This document shows, one piece after another, positions 9,144 through 18,221 of a stretch of 64,000 bases of DNA. Source of the DNA: Bacteroidales bacterium (lineage in GTDB: Bacteria > Bacteroidota > Bacteroidia > Bacteroidales > Tenuifilaceae); contig JABFRB010000016.1 in assembly GCA_013141385.1 (NCBI GenBank), forward strand, positions 288,080-352,079, read 5' to 3'. The first letter of the stretch is position 1. Every line of letters starts with the position of its first letter. A program made the position numbers and the translations under genes. The notes beneath the pieces were generated by a model. It searched no databases. It saw nothing but the letters and a program-made list of their open reading frames with translations, and had not been told where the DNA came from.

Positions 9144-10466
9144 ATGAGAAACATATTTTTGATTTTAATGATTGGAAATATTTTAGTTGGAGATCTCTTC
9201 GCTCAGTCTCCCAATCTAAATAAAAGTACAATTATTAACAAATACGTTCAATCAGATAAAGAATTGAAGGAAAAAGTATCTAAAGAATTAATCAAGCAAA
9301 ATATTGATTTTGATAGCCTATTTCATTACCTTAAACAGGGGAAGTTGTTTAGCAGTGATGTACAAAAGGGATTTCTTGAGCGTAACTTTAAAAATAAGTT
9401 TGGGGTTGAACACCCAAACCTTGTTTTTATTCCTTACAAGTATGATCCAAAGAAAAAGTACCAAGTTCATCTTTTCCTTCATGGCGCTGTTTCAAGTTTT
9501 GACATGTACCAAGTTAGTAGATCTATAAATAGAGCAGATACAAGTTGGCGTTCAGTAAATAAAATTTGCATGTTTCCTGCTTCTTGGGTTTTTTCAAAAT
9601 GGTGGAACTATAGTCAGTATGAGAATATTTCAAAACTTATAGGCTATATCAAAGAGTATTATAATGTGAATGAAAATGACATTTACATAAACGGCATTTC
9701 CGATGGTGCTACAGGTTTGTTCTATCTTTCAAATTTTTATCAAACCCCTTTTTCATGCTATCTACCCTTTATTGGCAGCATGCATATGTTACACAAAGTT
9801 CCCGACAAGCAATTCTATATGAAAAATTATCAAGGACTTTCATTTTTTGTTGTTAACGGAAGGGAAGATGAAATTTTTGATATTCAAAGTGTTATCCCAT
9901 ATGTGAATGAACTTAAAACTGTGACTAAAGATGTTAAATTTATTGTTGTAGACTCATCAAAACACAACACAAATTGGTATCCTGTTTTAAGAGACTCAAT
10001 AAAGGGTTTTATATCAGCTCATAAACGAAACCCTTTCCCCGATTATATTTACTATGCAACGGAAAAGCCAGATACTTTTGGCAGAAAATTTTGGGTTGTA
10101 ATTGATAAGATCGGAAGAATGAAAAATGAATATGCCTCTGATTCTACAAGAATGATATATTACAATCAATCTGATTCAACGTTAAATCACACAAGGCTTT
10201 TTGGACAAATAGAAGTGGTTAAAACAGGTAATATAGTTAATGTCAGAACACAGAATGTGAAAAAATATACCCTCTTAATATCTCCTGATTTTTTTGATCT
10301 AAGCAAACCGATAACAGTATTTACTAATAATTATTTATCATTTGATGGTATGCTAACAAAGGATATTAGAACTCTTATTAAGTACAATATCATGGACAAC
10401 GATAGAACAATGCTCTATTCTTCGGAACTAAAAATAACCGTTGGGAAAATAATCAAAAAGGAGTAA
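9144..10466 (+). CDS. Exported alpha/beta-hydrolase (esterase/depolymerase-like)
   Basis: 440 residues from the ATG at 9144, which gives a clean signal peptide ending near LFAQS. An upstream TTG at 9111 would only add 11 residues. Features of an alpha/beta hydrolase are the oxyanion-side segment VHLFLHGAVSS, the nucleophile elbow GISDG in the context YINGISDGATG, and a candidate catalytic His in SSKHNTNWYP, with an acid in NGREDEIF. This layout resembles poly-hydroxybutyrate depolymerase/acetyl-xylan esterase-like enzymes. The last 130 residues look like an added beta domain. The substrate is unknown. Confidence 0.7.
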   Translation: MRNIFLILMIGNILVGDLFAQSPNLNKSTIINKYVQSDKELKEKVSKELIKQNIDFDSLFHYLKQGKLFSSDVQKGFLERNFKNKFGVEHPNLVFIPYKYDPKKKYQVHLFLHGAVSSFDMYQVSRSINRADTSWRSVNKICMFPASWVFSKWWNYSQYENISKLIGYIKEYYNVNENDIYINGISDGATGLFYLSNFYQTPFSCYLPFIGSMHMLHKVPDKQFYMKNYQGLSFFVVNGREDEIFDIQSVIPYVNELKTVTKDVKFIVVDSSKHNTNWYPVLRDSIKGFISAHKRNPFPDYIYYATEKPDTFGRKFWVVIDKIGRMKNEYASDSTRMIYYNQSDSTLNHTRLFGQIEVVKTGNIVNVRTQNVKKYTLLISPDFFDLSKPITVFTNNYLSFDGMLTKDIRTLIKYNIMDNDRTMLYSSELKITVGKIIKKE

Positions 10467-10478
10467 GTTTCGTAACAA

Positions 10479-11057
10479 CTATTGGATAAGACACATCCTT
10501 ACTTCTGTTCTAAAGCTTTTCCATAAATCCTGAATGCCAGAACAAGATCCATTAATCTTAGTATCAACAACAGATCTAAAAGTGGCAAAGCGATTTTTAT
10601 CTTTTAACGCTTGTCCAATAAATGTTGTCCACTTAACAACGTTAATATCAATATCCTGCTCATTAAATGCAGTAAAGTACTCACAAGGATATGTTTCAAC
10701 AAACTCTAAGCATTTACTAGAGACTAAATTTAGCATCTTTTCATCCGACAAATCCACTATCTGATTAAATATGAAGAAGTAAAATGGCCTTGTTTCCTCA
10801 TTTTTTGTAAGAACGCTATCTAGAATTCCATAAGTAATTGCATTGTTAGAAATTGCCAATTCGCCTTTAAAAAACATTTTTGAATGGGAATCAATTTGAG
10901 GATGATTTAGGTAAAAACTAACTTGATGACCGACGAGCGTACTAATTCTATTTTTATTCCTATAATCATTTTGCTTCGATTGATTTTTCGTTGCTGCTGT
11001 TTGGGCTAAAGCATTACCAATCAAAAAAATAAATATTACTACAAATGCATTTCTCAT
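10479..11057 (-). CDS. Exported hypothetical protein
   Basis: 192 residues with an N-terminal signal peptide (hydrophobic residues 4-17, cleavage near ALAQT). The remainder is mixed alpha/beta with four cysteines (C112, C124, C171, C188 approximately) that could form disulfides in the periplasm. It is convergent with the hydrolase gene, 12 bp apart. I do not recognise the family. Confidence 0.6.
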   Translation of the reverse strand: MRNAFVVIFIFLIGNALAQTAATKNQSKQNDYRNKNRISTLVGHQVSFYLNHPQIDSHSKMFFKGELAISNNAITYGILDSVLTKNEETRPFYFFIFNQIVDLSDEKMLNLVSSKCLEFVETYPCEYFTAFNEQDIDINVVKWTTFIGQALKDKNRFATFRSVVDTKINGSCSGIQDLWKSFRTEVRMCLIQ

Positions 11058-11525
11058 TTTTTATCGCTGTCGTTTAATTTTTATTTATCTTATTGTAAAT
11101 CTAAAGGAACTCACGTTATTGTAACTTTCCTATTACCTCTTTTGGGCTATTACTCCAAAGAGCTAAAAAATTATCCGCCAAAACTATAAAATCAAATTTT
11201 TCTTTTAATAACTTATAGGGGTATTTTACACAAAAGTATCATAATAAAAAACGAAGTGTATTTTCGTTGATTTATGGTTATGCAAAATTGAATGTTTTTA
11301 AAAATGAAAAAATAATGAAACTTTAATCACTTTTGAATAATAAAATCGTATAATTCTCATTATATATATAATAACTGACCATTTAGAATTAGAAAACGTA
11401 TCAATCTATAAACTTACTAAACGATTAATACTATCAAAAATATAATGTAAATCGACTTTTTTTAATTATGATTGCAGTTTAATTGCATCAATTGGGGCGT
11501 GATTTTTGTTGAAAATTTAGCATAT
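11058..11525. other. AT-rich intergenic region
   Basis: About 470 bp, strongly AT-rich, between divergent genes. No RNA gene, repeat or convincing terminator was recognised. A TTG at 11472 extends the next small gene upstream but has nothing to support it. Confidence 0.45.
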
Positions 11526-11759
11526 ATGAATACAAATAGATTGTACAATCAGTTCATGGTTCTTTTCGGAAGTATAATGACAGTATTCTACTTTGGAATT
11601 GGACTATATTTTATTTTTTCAGGTAATGTATCACATATCGATAAGTTTATACGTTATTTAGTTGGAGGAACATTTATTTTCTATGGCATCTATAGGCTAT
11701 TTAGAACCATAATGAAAGTTAAAGAAGAGTTCTTTTCAGATAAGTATGATTCAATGTAA
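11526..11759 (+). CDS. Small two-helix membrane protein
   Basis: 77 residues from the ATG at 11526, with two predicted membrane helices (about 10-32 and 43-66) and a charged C-terminus. It is placed 134 bp before the PstS-like lipoprotein and leads the ExbB/ExbD/TonB cluster in the same direction, so it may be the first gene of that operon. Function unknown. Confidence 0.6.
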   Translation: MNTNRLYNQFMVLFGSIMTVFYFGIGLYFIFSGNVSHIDKFIRYLVGGTFIFYGIYRLFRTIMKVKEEFFSDKYDSM

Positions 11760-11893
11760 CTAGAAGACCGGTGGGTTATTTTTTTATTGAATCTGTTAAG
11801 CGACACTTTATATTTTGATGTCTGCTTAGTACCAGATATTCAAAATTTTATTATCATTGCGTGCCTAATTTTGTTTTATTTTAACTTAAAAAA

Positions 11894-12850
11894 ATGAATA
11901 AAAAGGTTAGTACTTATACATTTAATGGGATATGGATAACCCTTTTAATCCTGTCGCTTTTATTCATTTCATGTTTATCAGGAAGCAAAAAAGCCATTGA
12001 TGAAACTCCAACTCGAGGAAGTATTAAGATTTTTGTAGATGAATCATACCAACCAATTATAGATTCAGAAATATATACATTTACAAGTCTTTATACATAC
12101 GCTAATATTACACCAATATTCAAACCCGAAGTTGATGTTATTAATGATTTTATGAATGACTCGGTTAAGGTTATTGTAACAAATAAAAAACTTACCGATG
12201 CTCAGATTAAGTATTTAAGGGATACACTTATAATTGCTCGAACTTTTGCTTTTGCTTATGATGCATTAGCTTTGATTGTAAATAATTCCAATCGAGATTC
12301 ATTACTATCCTATAATACAATTAAGAATATTTTTCTTGGCAACATTAAAACTTGGAAGGATATTAATGATAAATCGAATCTCAGTAACATAAGTATAGTA
12401 TTCGATAATACTAAATCTGGTAATATTAGGTATTTTAAGGAAAAATTTGAAATCACGAATAAACTTCCAAATAACTTCTATGCTGTTAACTCAAACGAGG
12501 AGGTCATTAACTTTATCAAAAAGAACCCGAATGCTTTAGGCATTATATCTGTTAATTGGATTAGTGATAAAGACGATCCTCGTAGTCAAAAATTCATCAA
12601 CGAGGTAAAAGTTATTGGTGTTTCATCCGAATTTGATCCGTCATCATATTATTTGCCTGAACAAGGTTCAATATATAACAAATCATACCCTTTTACACGT
12701 GAGGTATATCTTATTTCACGTGAAACATTTTCGGGACTTGGTTCTGGTTTTATTTCCTGGGTTACCCATGATCAGGGTCAAAGGATAGTACTAAAATCGG
12801 GTCTTGTACCGTCTGTTGCCCCAATTCGACTAATTCAAGTAAAACACTAA
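11894..12850 (+). CDS. PstS-like substrate-binding lipoprotein
   Basis: 318 residues with a lipoprotein signal (LLFISC, lipid Cys at about residue 27) followed by a periplasmic-binding-protein fold of the phosphate-binding (PstS/SBP) type: TRGSIKIFVDESYQP at the start, IFLGNIKTWKDIN in the first lobe, and a C-terminal lobe ending GQRIVLKSGLVP. No ABC permease or ATPase is nearby. It instead precedes a TPR protein and ExbB-ExbD-ExbD-TonB, a neighbourhood found in other Bacteroidota. This suggests a role in an energised envelope complex rather than simple phosphate uptake. Confidence 0.8.
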   Translation: MNKKVSTYTFNGIWITLLILSLLFISCLSGSKKAIDETPTRGSIKIFVDESYQPIIDSEIYTFTSLYTYANITPIFKPEVDVINDFMNDSVKVIVTNKKLTDAQIKYLRDTLIIARTFAFAYDALALIVNNSNRDSLLSYNTIKNIFLGNIKTWKDINDKSNLSNISIVFDNTKSGNIRYFKEKFEITNKLPNNFYAVNSNEEVINFIKKNPNALGIISVNWISDKDDPRSQKFINEVKVIGVSSEFDPSSYYLPEQGSIYNKSYPFTREVYLISRETFSGLGSGFISWVTHDQGQRIVLKSGLVPSVAPIRLIQVKH

Positions 12851-12877
12851 ATAATGTTTGACATAACCATAACACAT

Positions 12878-15085
12878 ATGAGAAAAGTTTGTTTTAAATC
12901 GGTTTTATTATTAGCAAGTTTGTTTTGCATTTTTGTTACAAGCAATATCAATGCACAAGATCTACAAACTGCTATTACCCTAACCAGAAGCGAGCAGTAC
13001 GATGAGGCGGAAGCAGCTTATAATCAAATTATTCAAAAGGAACCCAATGTTAGTAAGAATTACTTCTTCCTTGGTGAAAACATATTGTTAAGCTATTTTG
13101 CCGATACAATTTCAAACTCCTTAAAAGAATTAACCACTCAAGCAAAAGATGTTTATCTAAAAGGTGTAAATGCAGATAGTTTGAATCCTTTAAACTACAT
13201 AGGTCTATCAAAAGTGGCTTTCTACTTAGGACAAGATCAAGAAGCTGCAAAATTCAGACTAAAGGCAAAGAAAAACCTGCCTGCTTACAAGAAAGTCTCC
13301 AAAATTCTGAACCCAAAAGATTACGCTTTTGCATTAGCAAAACTCGCCGAATCTTATATTAGAAACGAAAAGGTTGATACCTCTAAGGCTTTGCCTTTAC
13401 TTAAAGAGGCGATTAACATTGATTCAAAAACCCCTGAAATCTTTATTATTGCAGGTGATATCTATTTCCTTGCAAAGGATGGATCAAATTCAATTAGAAA
13501 CTACAATATTGCAAATAATCTTGATAAAACTCGTCCTACTGCAAATATGAAGATTGGTAGTATTTACATGAAGGGGAGAAATCTAACTGCTGCAATTCCA
13601 TACTTTGAAGAAGCAATTAAATTAAACGCTAACTATGCTCCTGCATATCGTGAACTTGGTCTGCTCTGGTCAATGGCCGGTAAATATGATAAATCGAAGG
13701 AGTACTTTAAGAAATATCTTGAGATAACTAAAGGTAATATTCCCGCTAAAATTCGTTACGTCACTGCTCTTTTCTATGCAAAAGAGTATGATGAGGCTGT
13801 GAAAAATGTTGAGGAGATATTCAGTATAGATCAAAAGAGAACTTACTTAAACCGCATTGCTGCTTACTCAAGTTTTGAGAAAAATCCACCAGCTTATGAT
13901 AAGGCATTGGCATACATGGATAAACTATTTAAAGATATGCCCGAAGACAGAATTATCCAAAAGGACTATACCTACTATGCAAAGATTCTTTTAAAGAAAA
14001 ATTCTGACTATCCCAAAATGGTACAGAATACTGAAAAATTAGAACGCGATTTAGCCAGAAATCAAGAGAGATACGATGCCGCCAAAACAGCAGACGCAAA
14101 GGAAAAACTCAAAGTTCAAATAGATACACTTACAAATCAAATTACCAAATTCAGAAAATTAATTTCTATAGATGATGTTGAACTCGACAAAGCATTTTTA
14201 GCCTATAAAAAAGCACACGAATTAACACCCGAAGATAAATATCTATTAAACGATGTTGCAGTAAATCTTTACAACTTCAAACGTTTTAATGAATCCGCAA
14301 AATATTTTGAAAAACTGATTGCTCTAGGGAAAAATGATGCTAATGATTATTTGCAAGTAGGAAAAGCATACAACCAAGGTAAAAACTATGTCAAAGCAGA
14401 TTCAGCTTTATCAATTTTAGTTCAAAAATTCCCAGATAATATTCAAGGTTATGTTTGGATTGCAAATACATATTCTGCAATGGATCCTGATAATAACAAG
14501 GGAATTGCTAGACCAAAATTTGAAATGGTAATTCAAAAAGCACGTATGGATAGTGTTAAATATGCCTCAGATCTATTCAATGCATACCGTTTCATGGGAG
14601 GTGATTATTTCTCTCAAAAGAATTATGTAAAAGCCAGAGAATACTACTATAGAATTGTTAATCTTAGCGCAGATAATAAAGATTATAAAACCATTGGTTA
14701 TAATTCTATTGGATTAACTTACTATTCAAACAGTGAGTTTGACAAAGCTATTGAAGCATATAGAAAGACGCTAGAAATAGATCCTAAGAATCAAAATGCT
14801 ACCATTTCAATAAAGAACGTTGAAATAGCAAAGAATAATCAAGTACAAGTAAAACCTAATGAGATAAAGGGTCTCGTTAAGGATGTATTTGGTAGTCCAA
14901 TTGCTAGTGCCTCTGTACGTGTTAGAGATACAGCTGCTGAGGCATGGACAAATGCCGACGGAAAATATGCTTTTGAAATTCCTGAAGGCTCCGAAGCATT
15001 AATCGTAAGTGCAAAGGGTTATAAATCAAAAGAGGTTATAATTACTAAAGCACGAATCTATAATATCAGCCTTGAACAACAATAA
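12878..15085 (+). CDS. Exported TPR protein with C-terminal carboxypeptidase-regulatory-like domain
   Basis: Signal peptide MRKVCFKSVLLLASLF... ending near NINAQ. The ATG at 12854 would add eight residues including an Asp and is less signal-like, so 12878 is preferred. The mature protein is a long array of tetratricopeptide repeats (e.g. SNSEFDKAIEAYRKTLEIDPKNQNA near residue 620), with a coiled segment near residue 390. The last about 80 residues (KGLVKDVFGSPIASASVRV...) form a CarboxypepD_reg-like beta sandwich. It lies 3 bp after the lipoprotein gene in the reading used by the longer start, so the two are cotranscribed. Likely a periplasmic scaffold partnering the ExbB/D-TonB motor. Confidence 0.85.
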   Translation: MRKVCFKSVLLLASLFCIFVTSNINAQDLQTAITLTRSEQYDEAEAAYNQIIQKEPNVSKNYFFLGENILLSYFADTISNSLKELTTQAKDVYLKGVNADSLNPLNYIGLSKVAFYLGQDQEAAKFRLKAKKNLPAYKKVSKILNPKDYAFALAKLAESYIRNEKVDTSKALPLLKEAINIDSKTPEIFIIAGDIYFLAKDGSNSIRNYNIANNLDKTRPTANMKIGSIYMKGRNLTAAIPYFEEAIKLNANYAPAYRELGLLWSMAGKYDKSKEYFKKYLEITKGNIPAKIRYVTALFYAKEYDEAVKNVEEIFSIDQKRTYLNRIAAYSSFEKNPPAYDKALAYMDKLFKDMPEDRIIQKDYTYYAKILLKKNSDYPKMVQNTEKLERDLARNQERYDAAKTADAKEKLKVQIDTLTNQITKFRKLISIDDVELDKAFLAYKKAHELTPEDKYLLNDVAVNLYNFKRFNESAKYFEKLIALGKNDANDYLQVGKAYNQGKNYVKADSALSILVQKFPDNIQGYVWIANTYSAMDPDNNKGIARPKFEMVIQKARMDSVKYASDLFNAYRFMGGDYFSQKNYVKAREYYYRIVNLSADNKDYKTIGYNSIGLTYYSNSEFDKAIEAYRKTLEIDPKNQNATISIKNVEIAKNNQVQVKPNEIKGLVKDVFGSPIASASVRVRDTAAEAWTNADGKYAFEIPEGSEALIVSAKGYKSKEVIITKARIYNISLEQQ

Positions 15086-15158
15086 GTATTTGTTTTACAG
15101 CATAATAGCAATTCATCAAATATGCTGTAGAGCAATAAAAAGTAAATAAATGAATCTA

Positions 15159-15168
15159 TATATTTGCA
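15159..15168 (+). promoter_or_regulatory. Candidate -7 promoter box (TATATTTGCA)
   Basis: A perfect match to the extended Bacteroidota -7 consensus TAnnTTTGCA, 39 bp upstream of the exbB start. No clear -33 TTTG at 19-21 bp spacing. It would allow exbB-exbD-exbD-tonB to be transcribed independently of the TPR gene. Confidence 0.5.
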
Positions 15169-15206
15169 ACTTAAAAAAATTCTAAACCTAACCAAACAAT
15201 ACGACA

Positions 15207-16022
15207 ATGAGTAAAAAAGGAAGTAAGTTTAAAGATGTGTTTGCATCAATTTTCGCAACTGGTGCTATTTTGGTAGCATTTGCTATTTCCCTTTATCTAT
15301 TTATTTTTATAATGGGAAGTCCTGTTAACTTTGAAGGTGGTAACCCTGCTGGACATCCACTACCAGGTAACTATTTAGGTATTATTTATAAAGGTGGAGT
15401 TATTGTTCCTATTCTTATGACTTGCGTTTTAGTACTTCTTATCTTCACATTCGAAAGATTTATTACATTATCAAGAGCTCAAGGAAAAGGTAGATTAAAT
15501 ACTTTCGTTCGTAACCTTCAAAACCTAATGAATGAAGGTAAAATTGATGAGGCATTAGTTTCATGCGATAAACAACAAGGTTCTCTAGCAAATGTTATGA
15601 GAGCAGGCCTTACCCGCTACAATGATCTTAAAAATGATAAGGAATTAGAAAAAGATCAGAAAATTCTTTCAGTACAAAAATCTCTTGAAGAGGCAACAGC
15701 TCTTGAACTACCTATGCTAGGTAAAAACATGATTATTTTTTCAACTTTGGCATCTATCTCCGTGCTAATCGGTCTTATTGGTACTGTACTTGGTATGATC
15801 AAGGCTTTTGCTGCTTTGGCTCAATCAGGTGCTCCAGATGCTCTTGCTCTTGCAACAGGTATTTCTGAGGCTCTTATTAACACTGCATTTGGTATTACTG
15901 GTTCTACAATCGCTATTGTTATGTACAACTACTTCTCATCAAAAGTTGATGGTTATACATTCAAAATTGATGAAGCTGGTTTCAGCTTGACCCAGACCTT
16001 TGCAGCATCATTAAAAAACTAA
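15207..16022 (+). CDS. exbB: MotA/TolQ/ExbB proton channel family protein
   Basis: Inner-membrane stator of a proton-motive-force driven motor. The 271 residues have a first membrane helix near 14-34, a second near 67-85, the long cytoplasmic domain, and the conserved pair of C-terminal helices around LIGLIGTVLGMIKAF (about 190-205) and LINTAFGITGSTIAIVMYNY (about 225-245). These features match ExbB/TolQ. Two exbD genes and tonB follow within 35 bp each. Confidence 0.92.
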   Translation: MSKKGSKFKDVFASIFATGAILVAFAISLYLFIFIMGSPVNFEGGNPAGHPLPGNYLGIIYKGGVIVPILMTCVLVLLIFTFERFITLSRAQGKGRLNTFVRNLQNLMNEGKIDEALVSCDKQQGSLANVMRAGLTRYNDLKNDKELEKDQKILSVQKSLEEATALELPMLGKNMIIFSTLASISVLIGLIGTVLGMIKAFAALAQSGAPDALALATGISEALINTAFGITGSTIAIVMYNYFSSKVDGYTFKIDEAGFSLTQTFAASLKN

Positions 16023-16057
16023 TTTAACTTTTGGCTTAAACCCAAAAAGTACGATCC

Positions 16058-16696
16058 ATGCCAAAGATTAAATTACCAACAAAGTCCCCACATATTGATA
16101 TGACGCCGATGGTTGACTTATTCTCGGTTGTTTTAACATTCTTAATGTTAACCACAACTATGAGACAACCAGAACCGGCTCCTATCGATACACCCTTTTC
16201 GATTTCAGATAAAACTGCCCCTGAAGCCAATATTATGACTGTTCTCTTATCAAAGGACAGCAAAGTATTCTTCAATATAGATAATGGTAAGGATACCGCT
16301 TTCCATTTTAAGGGCAAAATTCTGACAGAAATGGGTAAAAGGTACGAAATGACCTTTACCCCAGAAGAGGTGAAACAATTTGAAGCCTACCCGTCATCGT
16401 TTGGTTTACCCATACAGAAAATGCATGAATTTATTAAAACGAAAGACGCAAAAGAAAGGGCAACCCTACAAGTTAATGGTATCCCTGTCGATTCAACCGA
16501 TAATCAGCTAGCTCTTTGGATTCTATTTGCACGCCAAGTTAACCCTGCGGTTCAAGCTTGTATTAAAGGTGATAACGATGCTCCGTATCCAATTGTAAAA
16601 AAGGTGCTGGATATTTTACAAGATAAAAATGTAAACAGGTTCAACCTGATTACAAATCTTGAAGTAACTAAGGTAACTACTCAAAGCGAACAGTGA
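16058..16696 (+). CDS. exbD: ExbD/TolR family biopolymer transporter, first copy
   Basis: 212 residues. A short cytoplasmic N-terminus leads to HIDMTPMVDLFSVVLTFLML, the single membrane helix with the proton-carrying Asp of VDL, then a periplasmic domain. It is longer than enterobacterial ExbD (about 140) because of an insert in the periplasmic part, as usual in Bacteroidota. It is 35 bp after exbB, and its stop is separated by 1 bp from the next exbD start. Confidence 0.9.
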   Translation: MPKIKLPTKSPHIDMTPMVDLFSVVLTFLMLTTTMRQPEPAPIDTPFSISDKTAPEANIMTVLLSKDSKVFFNIDNGKDTAFHFKGKILTEMGKRYEMTFTPEEVKQFEAYPSSFGLPIQKMHEFIKTKDAKERATLQVNGIPVDSTDNQLALWILFARQVNPAVQACIKGDNDAPYPIVKKVLDILQDKNVNRFNLITNLEVTKVTTQSEQ

Positions 16697-16697
16697 T

Positions 16698-17348
16698 ATG
16701 GGAGAAATAATTCAAGAGGAAAAACAAAAAGGTGGAAAAAAGAGACCTAAGCATCACTCTACCCACATTGATATGACCCCGATGGTTGACCTTATGTGTC
16801 TTCTCATCACGTTCTTCATGCTTACAACAGCTTTTAGTAAATCAAAGGTAATGGAAATAGCCCTACCTGAAAGGGATCCTAAGGTTAAACCACCCCCAGT
16901 TTCTAAAGCTAGAACCGTAAATATCATACTTGGTCCCGAAAATAAAGTTTTTTGGTATCCTGGTATGGTAGAAAACCCAAAGAGTCCTCCTCCGCTACAG
17001 GAAACAAACTTTAGCGATCAAGGTATTCGTAAGATGTTACTCGAAAGAAATAAATTCTTATTCAAAAAAGTAGCTGCATTTAGAGAGAAAACCATTAAGG
17101 AGAACCCTACTATGAGTAGAGACTCTTTGCTTGCAAACATCAAAAGGTTTAATAAACTTGATGACTCTGGGCCTATTGTTCTGATAAAGGCGTATAAAGA
17201 TTCAAGATATGCTAATGTTGTTGATATTATCGACGAAATGGCTATCTGTAATATAATACGTTACGCTATAGTAGATATTAATTACGTGGAAGAAGATATG
17301 GTGAAAACAGCTATGGCTGCCTCTACCAAATCAACTAAACCACAATAG
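16698..17348 (+). CDS. exbD: ExbD/TolR family biopolymer transporter, second copy
   Basis: 216 residues with a basic N-terminus (KGGKKRPKHH) and the helix HIDMTPMVDLMCLLITFFML. It aligns with the preceding ExbD at the helix but is divergent in the periplasmic domain, which suggests a hetero-oligomeric ExbD arrangement. Start codon 1 bp after the previous stop; tonB follows after 24 bp. Confidence 0.9.
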   Translation: MGEIIQEEKQKGGKKRPKHHSTHIDMTPMVDLMCLLITFFMLTTAFSKSKVMEIALPERDPKVKPPPVSKARTVNIILGPENKVFWYPGMVENPKSPPPLQETNFSDQGIRKMLLERNKFLFKKVAAFREKTIKENPTMSRDSLLANIKRFNKLDDSGPIVLIKAYKDSRYANVVDIIDEMAICNIIRYAIVDINYVEEDMVKTAMAASTKSTKPQ

Positions 17349-17372
17349 AAAAGCCCATATACATTGAGCATT

Positions 17373-18149
17373 ATGGAAAATGAACTAAAAAATATTCCCT
17401 CTTTTGACGACATCGTTTTCGAAAACAGGAATAAAGAGTATGGAGCTTATAATATTCGCAAAAAGTACAACCGTACCGTTTTGTGGGCGATGCTTGTGGG
17501 TACAATTATCCTTGGCACCGTAATTATTACTCCATATGTAATGGCTTCTGTTAGTGAACGAAGACAACAAAAAGAGGAAAAAGCCGTTACGGCTGAAATG
17601 GAGAAATTGGATACACCACAAGAAGAAATTGCTCCACCTCCACCTCCACCTCCACCAGCGGAAGCTCAGGCTGTGGTTAAATATGTTGCACCAGTTGTTG
17701 TTGACTCTGTTAAGACAGAAGATAGAGGAGATTTTGCAACCGTAGATGAGGTAAAAGAAACTGTAACAGACGAGGCTGTAGTTGAGGTTGTTGAACAACC
17801 AAAGGAAGAAGTTCAAGAGGTTAAAGAAGAAGAAGTATTCCTTGTAGTTGAAGAGATGCCTAGTTTTGGTACTGGTGATGCAAATGGATTCCGCAGCTAT
17901 GTTTCTGCAAATATGAAATACCCTGAAGTTGCCGCAGAAAACGGTATTCAAGGACGTGTATTTGTTCAATTTGTTGTTGAATCTGATGGTCGCTTAACCA
18001 ATGTTAAGGTTATCCGCGGTGTAGACCCTGCGCTTGATAGAGAAGCTGTTAGGGTAGTTGAAGGATCACCCAGATGGAATCCTGGTAAGCAGAGAGGTAA
18101 ACCAGTTCGTGTATCATTTACCTTCCCAATTACTTTTGTTCTTCAGTAA
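17373..18149 (+). CDS. tonB: TonB family energy transducer
   Basis: 258 residues from the ATG at 17373 (a TTG at 17364 adds only three residues). A cytoplasmic segment with FENRNKEYGAYNIRKKYN, the Bacteroidota TonB signature, precedes a membrane helix at about 35-55. A Pro/Glu/Val-rich periplasmic spanner follows, including an eight-Pro run. The C-terminal TonB domain (about 165-258) includes YPEVAAENGIQGRVFVQFVV and ends FPITFVLQ. It transmits ExbB/ExbD energy to outer-membrane receptors. Last gene of the operon; a terminator follows 24 bp later. Confidence 0.92.
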   Translation: MENELKNIPSFDDIVFENRNKEYGAYNIRKKYNRTVLWAMLVGTIILGTVIITPYVMASVSERRQQKEEKAVTAEMEKLDTPQEEIAPPPPPPPPAEAQAVVKYVAPVVVDSVKTEDRGDFATVDEVKETVTDEAVVEVVEQPKEEVQEVKEEEVFLVVEEMPSFGTGDANGFRSYVSANMKYPEVAAENGIQGRVFVQFVVESDGRLTNVKVIRGVDPALDREAVRVVEGSPRWNPGKQRGKPVRVSFTFPITFVLQ

Positions 18150-18171
18150 ATAAATTTATTTCTGTATATTT

Positions 18172-18204
18172 AAAAACCCTGATTTAATTTATCAGGGTTT
18201 TTTT
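18172..18204 (+). terminator. Rho-independent terminator after tonB
   Basis: 10-bp stem AAACCCTGAT (18174-18183) / ATCAGGGTTT (18191-18200), 7-nt loop, T-run to 18204. It closes the exb-tonB operon and lies 18 bp before hflX. Confidence 0.9.
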
Positions 18205-18221
18205 ATAAAAATACTTTCCAC

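Noticed and set aside
17385..17969. 194-codon minus-strand frame opposite tonB
   Set aside because: Shadow of the Pro/Glu/Val-rich TonB codons. Composition is Trp/Phe/Asn-rich without domain features.
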